In this document: one piece after another, positions 9,616-18,951 of the stretch
Layout: each line of letters begins with the position of its first letter
Position numbering within the stretch: position 1 is the stretch's first letter
Origin: Tritrichomonas musculus
Taxonomy: Eukaryota > Parabasalia > Tritrichomonadida > Tritrichomonadidae
Length of the DNA stretch: 64,000 nt
Assembly: GCA_039105265.1 (NCBI GenBank)
Contig: JAPFFF010000005.1
Coordinates: forward strand, 2,527,501-2,591,500
Reading direction: 5' to 3'
Position numbers and translations under genes: made by a program
The notes under the pieces: model-generated
Databases searched by the model: none
What the model was told of the DNA's origin: nothing
The model's input: only the letters and a program-made list of their open reading frames with translations

Positions 9616-10547
9616 ATGATAGTATTTTCAATTAAAAGTTTTATAAAGCTCAATCAACAATGATGATAGTTGATCTTCAAAACAAATCTTAATTTATAAA
9701 TCTCGTCTTTACTTTTTACACAATACGAGCAAGACATTAACTTGCATATGATGGTACTTTCAATTAAAAGTTTTATAAAGCTCAATCAACAATGATGATA
9801 GTTGATCTTCAAAACAAATCTTAATTTATAAATCTCGTCTTTACTTTTTACACAATACGAGCAAGACATTAACTTGCATATGATGGTACTTTCAATTAAA
9901 AGTTTTATAAAGCTCAATCAACAATGATGATAGTTGATCTTCAAAACAAATCTTAATTTATAAATCTCGTCTTTACTTTTTACACAATACGAGCAAGACA
10001 TTAACTTGCATATGATGGTACTTTCAATTAAAAGTTTTATAAAGCTCAATCAACAATGATGATAGTTGATCTTCAAAACAAATCTTAATTTATAAATCTC
10101 GTCTTTACTTTTTACACAATACGAGCAAGACATTAACTTGCATATGATGGTACTTTCAATTAAAAGTTTTATAAAGCTCAATCAACAATGATGATAGTTG
10201 ATCTTCAAAACAAATCTTAATTTATAAATCTCGTCTTTACTTTTTACACAATACGAGCAAGACATTAACTTGCATATGATGGTACTTTCAATTAAAAGTT
10301 TTATAAAGCTCAATCAACAATGATGATAGTTGATCTTCAAAACAAATCTTAATTTATAAATCTCGTCTTTACTTTTTACACAATACGAGCAAGACATTAA
10401 CTTGCATATGATGGTACTTTCAATTAAAAGTTTTATAAAGCTCAATCAACAATGATGATAGTTGATCTTCAAAACAAATCTTAATTTATAAATCTCGTCT
10501 TTACTTTTTACACAATACGAGCAAGACATTAACTTGCATATGATGGT
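9616..10547 (+). repeat. tandem array of a 132-bp unit, 7 copies, inside the MULE
   Basis: Units begin ATGATGGTACTTTCAATTAA at 9748, 9880, 10012 and so on to 10408. The first unit starts at 9616 with two changes (ATGATAGTATTTTC), and a short partial unit follows at 10540. The other copies look identical, which indicates recent expansion or homogenisation. Each unit carries an imperfect internal palindrome around TCAACAATGATGATAGTTGA. The array sits between the left TIR and the transposase gene. Confidence 0.95.
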
Positions 10548-10607
10548 ACTTTTCTTTAGTGCTCCATGCTCATTGACGGTTAATGATCTGTTACACATAA
10601 ATACATG

Positions 10608-10679
10608 CGTTTATGATTTGAAAGCTTGTACGTTTATGATTTGAAAGCTTGTACGTTTATGATTTGAAAGCTTGTGCGT
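10608..10679 (+). repeat. 23-bp tandem repeat just upstream of the MULE transposase
   Basis: CGTTTATGATTTGAAAGCTT and the following TGTA repeat at 10608, 10631 and 10654, with a partial copy from 10677. It is part of the 5' flank of the transposase gene. Confidence 0.85.
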
Positions 10680-10719
10680 TTATATTTATAAAAAATAATC
10701 AACGTACTTGTTTAAATAT

Positions 10720-10730
10720 TCATTTCATTA
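10720..10730 (+). promoter_or_regulatory. possible trichomonad Inr of the MULE transposase gene
   Basis: Overlapping TCATTT and TCATTA lie 3-13 bp before the ATG at 10733. This fits the TCAYTW initiator known from Trichomonas, but chance matches are frequent in such AT-rich DNA. Confidence 0.35.
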
Positions 10731-10732
10731 AT

Positions 10733-12703
10733 ATGATTGATCAAGAAAGAAGCACTAAGCTACTTTTAGATACTCTTGACGAGATTAAAATCACTTCAGT
10801 TGCTATGAGGAATTGTGATTATGAAAGAGCAAGCAACGTAATAGTGGAGCTTGATATGGGTGCCTGGACGTTCAAATGGATTTCTGTGTTGTTAAACGAA
10901 CTGTCTACCTGGAAAATAGACCAAAATAATGGCTTCAGGAAACAAAAACGTTCCAATGGTCAAATATATTTCTTCTTTAGATTTATTTCCGAAGTAGATC
11001 CTTCCAATTATATTATATTTAACATTACTGATATTAATATTGTTGTTAAATTTTCAAAAAGCTTAGTGGATAGTTGGACAAGTGAAGAAGTTGATTTATA
11101 TTCATTTAAAAAAAGCTTTTATCTGAAGCTTACAAACAAGGGAACGTATGCCATTCTACGTGATTCAAATCTCAACTTTTATTCCAAAGAAGATTTTACG
11201 TGCGTATTCGCTAGTTTCTGCCTTTCATTCGTTGGCTATAAAGTTTATAATAAGACAAATGATACAAATGCAATATATGATTTTTACGATTGCTTCATAA
11301 AGAGCACTTGCTATGAGCTTATTGACTTTAATGCTTTGATTCAGAAAACTGAAGGCTACATGTACTTTCATCTTGTCAAAAACAATAACACCAGAAAAAA
11401 GTTAGATAAAATTACTATTGGGGGCGAAACATTTTATATCCTTGCCGGCACCTACATTGCTCCTTTTGCTAGTAGTATTGTTGAGAATCCGCTCATTAAC
11501 GGTATGATGCTTGATACAACCTTCTCTACTATTCAAAATTATTATGTTTCTATACCAACTATAATCATTCAAAACACTGGTATTCCTATTGGATTCAGCT
11601 TTGCTCTTACTGAGAGCGAAAAAATTTATAATGATTTTTTCGAGAGATACGAAAATATCTTTGGATATAAACTAGCAGCATACGTTCATGTCATAGAATC
11701 TGACCAAGGAACTGCATTAAAAGCGGCCGTTTCTAAACAAGGAGTAACGCATTTAATATGTTTAAGACATCTCCTTGTAAGTCTTGGTAGAAGCAAGTTT
11801 TCAAAACAAATATCCAACCTTGTTTCCTGTACTTGTTTAAAAGATTTGCAAAAATTAATTGACTCTTATTCAGAAGCTTGGGAAAAAATAGAAAATGAGA
11901 AAGATAAAAAAGAATTAAGTGACATTCTCCGTAAAGTCGGGCTTGCATTTATTAAAAATAAAATTGAAATTTTTGACCAATCAAGATGGAGTCAATGCTC
12001 AATGTTAGAAAGGATTAAATATAAGATGCCTAGTTGCACCAATAACATTGAAAGCATGCACGGGCATCTCAACGCCAAAATACCACGACGAAATGAATTT
12101 TTTCATTCAATTAAACGGTTAATTGATCAGATTCATTCAAAAAGTCACTCCTTTAATGATCGTTTTAATAAAAACTACGCAAGACATAAAAAGAAGATAA
12201 ATGATATTTTAAAGAGCATTCCACCTGAAATTGAAGAATCTCAAAGTGCTTATTATGAAACTAATTTAGACAACCAAACTTGCACTTGTGGTGAATCAGC
12301 ATTAATATCAAGCATGCTTGAAGTCAAAATTCCTTGTACTCACTTGGTTAAAATGAATGTACAGTTTCCAGAAATTCAGCCTCCTAAAATCCTTTTTGAG
12401 AATAGATTTCAAAAAGAACTTTTCTATGAGTATGAAATTCATGAGTCAAAAGAAGTCACTGTTGATTCAAATTATTATTCAAGAATAAGAAAATCTGTTA
12501 TCAACACAATTAAAAGATTCAGTCACAGTGAATCTTCATCAGAAATCAGTGAGTATGTGAACAAAAATTTGCCATTCACAGAAACGCCCAAAGAGTTTGT
12601 TTTTGGTCTTCCAGCAGAAGTCTTCAACGTTATTGATAATGGAATTAGAATTTTTTCAAAAGAAATAAAAAATGAAAAATTAAATGGCAATTTGGATCCA
12701 TAA
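10733..12703 (+). CDS. MULE transposase with SWIM zinc finger
   Basis: The protein has 656 residues from the ATG at 10733. The frame continues further upstream only through non-ATG codons. The RNase H-like MULE core shows Asp261 in MLDTTFS, Asp324 in ESDQGTALK and a candidate catalytic Glu440 in NNIESMHGH. A SWIM-type finger follows with Cys517-X-Cys519 and Cys535-X-His537. The N-terminal 130 residues may be a degenerate DNA-binding module. The enzyme would cut and paste its own element by acting on the TIRs. No stop interrupts it, and all key residues visible to me are present. Confidence 0.93.
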   Translation: MIDQERSTKLLLDTLDEIKITSVAMRNCDYERASNVIVELDMGAWTFKWISVLLNELSTWKIDQNNGFRKQKRSNGQIYFFFRFISEVDPSNYIIFNITDINIVVKFSKSLVDSWTSEEVDLYSFKKSFYLKLTNKGTYAILRDSNLNFYSKEDFTCVFASFCLSFVGYKVYNKTNDTNAIYDFYDCFIKSTCYELIDFNALIQKTEGYMYFHLVKNNNTRKKLDKITIGGETFYILAGTYIAPFASSIVENPLINGMMLDTTFSTIQNYYVSIPTIIIQNTGIPIGFSFALTESEKIYNDFFERYENIFGYKLAAYVHVIESDQGTALKAAVSKQGVTHLICLRHLLVSLGRSKFSKQISNLVSCTCLKDLQKLIDSYSEAWEKIENEKDKKELSDILRKVGLAFIKNKIEIFDQSRWSQCSMLERIKYKMPSCTNNIESMHGHLNAKIPRRNEFFHSIKRLIDQIHSKSHSFNDRFNKNYARHKKKINDILKSIPPEIEESQSAYYETNLDNQTCTCGESALISSMLEVKIPCTHLVKMNVQFPEIQPPKILFENRFQKELFYEYEIHESKEVTVDSNYYSRIRKSVINTIKRFSHSESSSEISEYVNKNLPFTETPKEFVFGLPAEVFNVIDNGIRIFSKEIKNEKLNGNLDP

Positions 12704-13133
12704 AAAAAAATAAACATTTCAAAAAGTTTCATTATGGAATGAAAATTTAAAAATTTAAAAAAAATAACTTTTTTTAATAATTTCAATTAAAAATAAACAA
12801 AATATTAATTTTAATTTCTTTTATCTCTTTTGGTTTATATTGATATTAATAAAAACATATAAATTTGTAGAAAACAAAAGCACTTCACCAGATTGTATTT
12901 TTTACACCATTAAATTTTAAACGGACTGTAAAAATTACACCGATACAGACCTACCTTAACTTATTCTCAATTTTTTAAAACATTCATATTTTATTCCCTA
13001 ATATTTTATATATATGTATAAAATATAAATGAATATGTTAAAACTCTTATATCATTGATGTATGACGATATTTTCCATTTTAATAGCATTTCTTTTCATT
13101 TTCTGCTCTGCACAATAACTTGTTTATTATAAG

Positions 13134-14084
13134 AAAAGGGTTCGACCTTTGGCGGTTATCAAATTCTAAAATTATAAAAAATTAATAATAAATAATATTG
13201 GCATTATCAATAACATGATGCAATTTTAAATATGAAGCCGATTCTATTAGCCAAAATAGAGATATTTCTCTAAAAAAAATAAAAACAGAAAAAGTTTAAC
13301 TTTTGAGATGAGAAAATATTTTTGAGTTCTTATCTAATTTCCACCATTCAAAGAGATTTTGGGAATTTGTAAATATCCAAATATATAAATATTTTATAAC
13401 TTTCATATCATATATTCTTTTTTCATAATTTTATTTACATATTTTAAATTAATTAAAAAGTAATTAATTAAATATCATGTAAGATAAATTTATTTATCAT
13501 AAATAAAATTGAATTAATACGTTATTATAATTAATTCTCAATTGTGATATACATATAAACTGAGTAAAAATGTAAATTAATCTTTTATAATAATATATAT
13601 ATAATTTATATTATATATAATAAATATATAATCATTAATATGATGATATAACTAATATATTATCCAAATAATAGGTATTTGTTAATAAATGTATTATATT
13701 TTCAAAATTCTGATATTATCAAAATAATTTTTTCAAAAACTAGTATTTTATTCAATTATTAATTCAAAATTTTTATTTATAAAAAACAATAATTTCTTGA
13801 ATATCAATAATATAATTTTTTAAAAATTATTATTATATTTTAAGTTATATATAAATAATGTAAATAATAAATCATTTAAGAAAAAGCCTCAAATATCATA
13901 ATAAAAACACTTATTTTAATGATTTATGGAATAAATAACAAATATTTTGTTTTTTAAGATATATTAAATGAATAAAGATTTTATCAGATATTGATTTAAG
14001 AATTTATTAAATAGAAAGAATATTTAATTTTTAAGATATTATTATTTTTCAATCAAAAAAAATTTGAGAGAGTCGAACCCTTTT
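13134..14084. mobile_element. 951-bp non-autonomous element with 13-bp TIRs and 8-bp TSD
   Basis: The left end AAAAGGGTTCGAC (13134-13146) matches exactly the reverse complement of GTCGAACCCTTTT (14072-14084). ATTATAAG flanks it at 13126-13133 and 14085-14092, a perfect 8-bp duplication. The interior is extremely AT-rich without ORFs. The duplication length suggests hAT-, P- or MULE-type mobilisation. Confidence 0.8.
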
Positions 14085-14168
14085 ATTATAAGTAAAGACT
14101 ATTAACCATTTATTGTAATAATTATTTTTACGATTAATAAATTGATTCATAAATCATGCTTTTGTTAA

Positions 14169-14500
14169 GGTACAATTCTCATACGTTACGTAACCGCAAT
14201 TTTTTTTGACACATAAAGACATGTTAAATGAATTTTTTTATAATAATTATTATAAATAAAAAACAAAATAAAAACAATAAAATAAAATAAAAATCAAACA
14301 AAAAAAATAAATTAAAAAATAAATTAAAACTACCAAATTGGAAATTTTTAACTTGACTTTTTTCAATTACTTATTTTTAGAAAATAAAGCTCTGAATTTC
14401 AAATCTGACACTCATTCAAAAATAAACTTTTTCTGAGAGGTTCGCTTTCACAAAATTTTAACGTAATCCTTCTCAATATTTAACGTATGAGAATTGTACC
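14169..14500. mobile_element. 332-bp TTAA-flanked mini-element (A)
   Basis: The 20-bp perfect TIR GGTACAATTCTCATACGTTA begins at 14169 and returns in reverse complement ending at 14500. TTAA stands on both sides (14165-14168 and 14501-14504). A TTAA duplication is typical of piggyBac-type elements; a TA duplication inside it is the alternative. There is no ORF. Confidence 0.7.
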
Positions 14501-14504
14501 TTAA

Positions 14505-14744
14505 GGTACAAATCCAGTACGTTATTTTTTGAATAGGAGAACGTTTATTATTTGAATAGTTGCATGTCTCTGAAAAAGTTTAAATTGACTAGGTTTGTTT
14601 TTGACACTTATTTTACAATTTAAATAAATATTATGACATGTTATATGAAATGGATGAAAATAATCGTTTTTTATTTAACATGTCATCTTATTCTTTGAGA
14701 ATGTCAAAAAAAATTGCGGTTACTAAACGTACTGGATTTGTACC
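14505..14744. mobile_element. 240-bp mini-element (B), tandem partner of A
   Basis: The TIR GGTACAAATCCAGTACGTT (19 bp) is perfect at both ends and is a sister of element A's TIR. It shares the central TTAA with A, while the outer right flank reads TTTAA. The right subterminal GTAACCGCAATTTTTTTT stretch is the reverse complement of the left subterminal stretch of A. A and B may therefore be two halves of one rearranged element. Confidence 0.6.
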
Positions 14745-14747
14745 TTT

Positions 14748-14796
14748 AATCATACCAAATATAAATTGAATCGATAAAGTTTTTTTCAGAAAAAGT
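14748..14796 (+). repeat. 49-bp direct repeat, copy 1
   Basis: The sequence beginning AATCATACCAAATATAAATT recurs in the same orientation at 21838-21886 with two mismatches over 49 bp. The pair brackets the split transposase gene and the pogo element. Confidence 0.8.
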
Positions 14797-15010
14797 TGTA
14801 CCTTAAATTGATTTTTTTATGATTTTTGATGGTGTTAATAACTTTTGTTTTTAATATTTTGTGATGATGAATGATTATATTTTATAAATAATACTTATAT
14901 ATATAAATAATTTTGAAATTGTTTTTGAAAAATATTTTTTATTTATGGAGATAAATATAAATTAAATCATAAAAAATACGTTATTTTAGCTCTCGCACCT
15001 CTGTATTTTG

Positions 15011-15053
15011 AGAGATAAATATTTATCTCTTTATAAAAATATATATTTTTATA
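15011..15053. repeat. two adjacent perfect palindromes
   Basis: AGAGATAAATATTTATCTCT (15011-15030) is a 20-bp perfect palindrome. It is followed at 15032-15053 by the self-complementary run TATAAAAATAT/ATATTTTTATA. Confidence 0.8.
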
Positions 15054-15172
15054 GGGGATTCAACCGTGAAAAAAGTGACACATTTTTAAAACTTTAATAT
15101 TTTTTAATAAAAATATTATTATTTTGTAGATAGTTTGCTAAATAATCGAATATTAATTTTGGGAAAAAAACG

Positions 15173-15315
15173 GTACGATGACAGCCAATTGATGAAGTTT
15201 AGAACCCAAAGCAAAAAAGAGTTCCTAGTTTGCCATTCACTTGATGTGGAGCAAGCCCATAATAAACCTGATTGAACAAATGGTTTGATTTCTTCTGGAC
15301 AGTTTTTATATTTGG
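15173..15315 (-). pseudogene. C-terminal remnant of an older DDE transposase (distal half of the split gene)
   Basis: On the minus strand this stretch encodes YKNCPEEIKPFVQSG, then WACSTSSEWQTRNSF and LNFINWLSSYR. These match the block that follows the first catalytic Asp in DDE_1/Tc1-type transposases. It is the continuation of the gene at 21099-21812 and was separated from it by the pogo element. The reading frames do not join exactly, and the expected second catalytic Asp is not found after the SSYR segment, so the gene was already decayed. Confidence 0.65.
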
Positions 15316-15440
15316 TATAGTCTACTGGAAAACCCCCCTACAGAATGGAATACCCCCCTACCATTTTTCATTGAAATATTGAAAGGTTTACACTAAAATA
15401 ATTCGTTATTTTTCCTAACATTAAATTACAAAAAGAAGAA

Positions 15441-16312
15441 AAACAAAGCACAAGACAAAGAACAAAACACACAAAAGATAACAGCAATAACGCGGCGTAC
15501 TCAACCACAACAAACACGATCAAAGCGAGACCGCATGATTCGCAAATGGAGTTTCTCAAAACCAAACGAAACAAAGAACAAGACAAAGAACAAAACACAC
15601 AAAAGATAACAGCAATAACACGGCGTACTCAACCACAACAAACACGATCAAAACGAGACCACATGATTCGCAAATGGAGTTTCTCAAAACCAAACGAAAC
15701 AAAGCACAAGACAAAGAACAAAACACACAAAAGATAACAGCAATAACGCGGCGTACTCAACCACAACAAACACGATCAAAACGAGACCACATGATTCGCA
15801 AATGGAGTTTCTCAAAACCAAACGAAACAAAGCACAAGACAAAGAACAAAACACACAAAAGATAACAGCAATAACGCGGCGTACTCAACCACAACAAACA
15901 CGATCAAAGCGAGACCGCATGATTCGCAAATGGAGTTTCTCAAAACCAAACGAAACAAAGCACAAGACAAAGAACAAAACACACAAAAGATAACAGCAAT
16001 AACGCGGCGTACTCAACCACAACAAACACGATCAAAGCGAGACCGCATGATTCGCAAATGGAGTTTCTCAAAACCAAACGAAACAAAGCACAAGAAAAAG
16101 AACAAAACACACAAAAGATAACAGCAATAACGCGGCGTACTCAACCACAACAAACACGATCAAAGCGAGACCGCATGATTCGCAAATGGAGTTTCTCAAA
16201 ACCAAACGAAACAAAGCACAAGACAAAGAACAAAACACACAAAAGATAACAGCAATAACGCGGCGTACTCAACCACAACAAACACGATCAAAACGAGACC
16301 ACATGATTCGCC
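15441..16312 (+). repeat. left subterminal array: about 7 copies of a 128-bp unit
   Basis: The unit runs from ACAAAGCACAAGACAAAGAA through GATAACAGCAATAACGCGGC and ends near GCAAATGGAGTTTCTCAAAA, with period 128. Copies are nearly identical. The 128-bp length is not a multiple of three, so the overlapping 63-codon frames it yields are by-products of the repeat and not genes. GC content is clearly above the surroundings. Confidence 0.97.
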
Positions 16313-16526
16313 CAAATGATAAATGCCATCGGCCTTAGTTTTCTTTTGGAATTTAGAATTTTATTTGAAATAGAGCATTTTAGTTTAATAAATAAATTTT
16401 ATATGATAAATATTTTGTTTTTTGGAAATTAAAATCAATTTAATATCAATAATTTTTTATTTTTTCTATTGACCTTTTTTTCAGAAAATTTGGCCAATCA
16501 TATTCAATTTTTTTTTATTTTTTAAA

Positions 16527-18260
16527 ATGAGTTCCAGTGCTCCTAATGCTCCAAAAGATATTATCAATTATCCCACAAATCAAAATACAAATAAAATTGT
16601 AATGGCGATAACAAGTCAAGATATTTATAAAGAAGCTAAAAGTTTTAGAATACAAGTTCTTATACTTATCGAGTTTTCTCGTTATTTATTTGATGGACAA
16701 TTCAAACTAACATATGACAACGTGGCAGAATTGTTTGATGTAAGTGTCCCGATTATCCACCGTGCATATATGAATGGGAAAAAAGATGTAGAAAATTTGA
16801 GTAGACCAAATGGCAGACCATTTAGTCTCACAAAAGATAAAGTTATAAAATTCAAGGAATGGTATGAAGCACAAAGCGAACCTCCAAAGTACGATCAGGT
16901 AAAAGCATTCATTTCCAATATGGTCGGTCAAGAATTAGATTATAAAACGTACATAAACGCAATACATAAGATAGACTTGAAAGTTGAAGAGGCAGAATCA
17001 ATTGACGCTGATAGATATTTCTGCTCACCTCAAGCCATTGATTATTACTATACAATGCTGGCTGCCTTTTTTCTGTCAATAGAAATACCATCTTATTTCG
17101 TATTCAATGTTGATGAAGAAGGACACGATGAATACGTAGACGCTAAAAAGAAAGAGCTTTTAGTCGTTCCTAAAGACAATACACAAACATTATATTATCC
17201 AGTCAAGCGCAGAGATGATCATACGACCTTTGTCGCATGTATTGCCGCTGATGGATCATATCTAAAACCTCTTATTGTTGTAAAACGTAAAACAATTGAA
17301 GCCAGAATTCTTCGGGCGTCACTTTTCGACAAAGTTGTTATCAAATATCAGGAAACAGGATATATAAACAGTGATGTATTCAATTATTGGGTCACTGAAG
17401 TATTCATTCCAGAAGTTAATGAGAGGAGAAAGAAATTCAATTACTCAGGTCCAGCAGTTCTAATAATAGATGGATGTCCTTCTCATTATACAGATGTTTT
17501 ATTCGATTCTTGCAATCAAAATAACATCAAAATATTCTTCATCCCGCCTCACTCGTCAAATCAAACTCAAATGTTGGACTTAGCTACATTTAATGTTCAC
17601 AAAATAAACGTTCGAAAGGCCAGACTATTTGAAATAGATGATGACAATCTATTAATTGATAAAATAATTATGTTGTATGACTCATTTCAAAAAGCCGCAA
17701 CTTATTCAAATATACGATCATCTTTTGAAGTTGCAGGAGCGGTTTACGATGTGTCAGCAGTGAATTTAATGCCAATTGTAAAATTTTCTATTGATTTTAC
17801 AACCAAAATTTGGCACCATCATAGAACAAGTGAAGAAAAAGCCAAAATAAGAGAACTAAGAAAAGGGAAGGGTGAAACAGAATTACGAGTGAAACTTGAT
17901 GACTTCAATAAGTTTTCAGTATATTGGCAAAACGATAACATTAAAAAAGTTGTCGAAAAAATGCCAAAGATATTGGATTATTCTGAAGACACCATTTTAA
18001 GTCACAGATTACAGTTAGCATTTATTGATTTAGATAAAAGTGACTATCAGCAATTGAATGATAAAATTAAAATAAAAAAAGGAAGGCCATCAAAGAAAGA
18101 AGACGAAGAAAAAAAAGAAATTGAAGAATTGAAAAATAACCGTTATTTGAATGATTTTACCTATGAGCAACGAATTCGTTTCGAATTAGAAAGTCTTGGT
18201 TTCGAATTAGAAAGTCCTGTTTTAACAAAAAATAACAATAATGATAATAATAATACATAA
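16527..18260 (+). CDS. pogo/Tigger-like DDE transposase
   Basis: The protein has 577 residues. An N-terminal helix-turn-helix region (about 60-135) contains LTYDNVAELFDVSV and a GRPFSLT turn. The DDE_1 core has Asp196 (FNVDEEG), Asp315 (LIIDGCPSH) and Asp351 (QMLDLATF), giving a DDD triad as in pogo-family enzymes. IPPHSSNQTQ precedes the third Asp, as in the family. An AT-hook-like KKGRPSKK lies near residue 518, and the tail is Asn-rich. The ATG at 16527 is the first in frame after stops. The reading frame is uninterrupted, so the element may be active. Confidence 0.93.
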   Translation: MSSSAPNAPKDIINYPTNQNTNKIVMAITSQDIYKEAKSFRIQVLILIEFSRYLFDGQFKLTYDNVAELFDVSVPIIHRAYMNGKKDVENLSRPNGRPFSLTKDKVIKFKEWYEAQSEPPKYDQVKAFISNMVGQELDYKTYINAIHKIDLKVEEAESIDADRYFCSPQAIDYYYTMLAAFFLSIEIPSYFVFNVDEEGHDEYVDAKKKELLVVPKDNTQTLYYPVKRRDDHTTFVACIAADGSYLKPLIVVKRKTIEARILRASLFDKVVIKYQETGYINSDVFNYWVTEVFIPEVNERRKKFNYSGPAVLIIDGCPSHYTDVLFDSCNQNNIKIFFIPPHSSNQTQMLDLATFNVHKINVRKARLFEIDDDNLLIDKIIMLYDSFQKAATYSNIRSSFEVAGAVYDVSAVNLMPIVKFSIDFTTKIWHHHRTSEEKAKIRELRKGKGETELRVKLDDFNKFSVYWQNDNIKKVVEKMPKILDYSEDTILSHRLQLAFIDLDKSDYQQLNDKIKIKKGRPSKKEDEEKKEIEELKNNRYLNDFTYEQRIRFELESLGFELESPVLTKNNNNDNNNT

Positions 18261-18404
18261 ATGAAGTTTATTAATAAACTTTAATGAAAATTGTTGCAAA
18301 AACAACAACAAAAAAAAAAAAAAAAAAAAAAAATAAAAAATAAAAAAAAATTAAAAAAAATTAAAAAAAATAACAAAAAATAACTAAAATAACAAAATTA
18401 TCAT
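18261..18404. other. A-rich spacer downstream of the pogo transposase
   Basis: Long A-runs (18303-18400) follow the stop codon. Nothing else was recognised. Confidence 0.5.
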
Positions 18405-18540
18405 GATAACGCCCACCATCCCGCCCCCTCGTCTGGTTCCCTCCTTGCATTCACTTTTCTACCTTTCAGTCAATTATCAATCATTCAATTGTTGATATTA
18501 GATAACGCCCACCATCCCACCCCCTCGTCTGGTTCCCTCC
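18405..18540 (+). repeat. 40-bp GC-rich direct duplication inside the pogo element
   Basis: GATAACGCCCACCATCCCGC and the following CCCTCGTCTGGTTCCCTCC occur at 18405-18444 and 18501-18540 with one difference. They are strikingly C-rich against the AT-rich background. Confidence 0.85.
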
Positions 18541-18552
18541 TTTCATTGCTAA

Positions 18553-18822
18553 GCCCCCCGTTTTACGTCCTTTATTAATTGGCCCCCCGTTTTACGTCCT
18601 TTATTAATTGGCCCCCCCCCCCGTGTTACGTCCTTTATTAATTGGCCCCCCCGTGTTACGTCCTTTATTAATTGGTGCCCCCGTGTTACGTCCTTTATTA
18701 ATTGGCCCCCCTTGTTACGTCCTTTATTAATTGGCCCCCCGTGTTACGTCCTTTATTAATTGGCCCCCCGTGTTACGTCCTTTATTATCTGGTCCCCCGT
18801 TAAGTCTTTTATTAATTGGTCC
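18553..18822 (+). repeat. C-run minisatellite, about 9 copies of a 28-32 bp unit
   Basis: The unit is a C-run, then CGTGTTACGTCC, then TTTATTAATTGG. C-run length varies between copies, the longest being at 18611-18622. This is consistent with slippage at the homopolymer. The last copy is degenerate. Confidence 0.92.
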
Positions 18823-18951
18823 CAAAAAAAAAAAAACTCAAAATTCTCAAAAATCTCAAATCTCAAAAAATCTGATCAGATTAAAAAATTATAAAAAAAA
18901 AAAAAATAAATTAAAGAATTACTAAAAAATTAATCTCAATTAGTAAAATAT

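Larger units (their letters stand above)
9467..12955 (+). mobile_element. Mutator-like element (MULE), complete in appearance, 3,489 bp
   Basis: The terminal inverted repeats start GGTAGGTCT. Read inward, both carry GTGTAATTTTTACA and then CGTTTA...AATTTA, so they agree over about 45 bp with several mismatches. The flanks TTAACTTA at 9459-9466 and 12956-12963 form an 8-bp target duplication. The element holds a 132-bp tandem array (9616-10547), a short 23-bp array, and one long transposase gene (10733-12703) with MULE and SWIM domains. The uninterrupted transposase and the matched ends suggest recent activity. Confidence 0.9.
12956..15317. other. AT-rich transposon-filled region between the MULE and the pogo element
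   Basis: It contains the 951-bp element (13134-14084), the TTAA-flanked pair (14169-14744), one copy of a 49-bp repeat (14748-14796), two adjacent palindromes (15011-15053) and the C-terminal remnant of an old transposase (15173-15315, minus strand). No host gene was seen. Confidence 0.6.

Noticed and set aside
9616-10547. CRISPR-like array
   Set aside because: The 132-bp units are directly adjacent with no variable spacers, and the genome is eukaryotic. It is a plain tandem repeat; the same holds for the 128-bp arrays.
13134-13146. tRNA T-loop-like GGGTTCGAC
   Set aside because: It is the terminal inverted repeat of a mobile element. No acceptor, D or anticodon arms are around it.
15546-16249. 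Series of identical 63-codon open frames in the left 128-bp array
   Set aside because: The period is 128 bp, so each frame only exists because the repeat unit lacks stops. They overlap each other and no promoter or conserved protein is implied. The same applies to 18911-20665.
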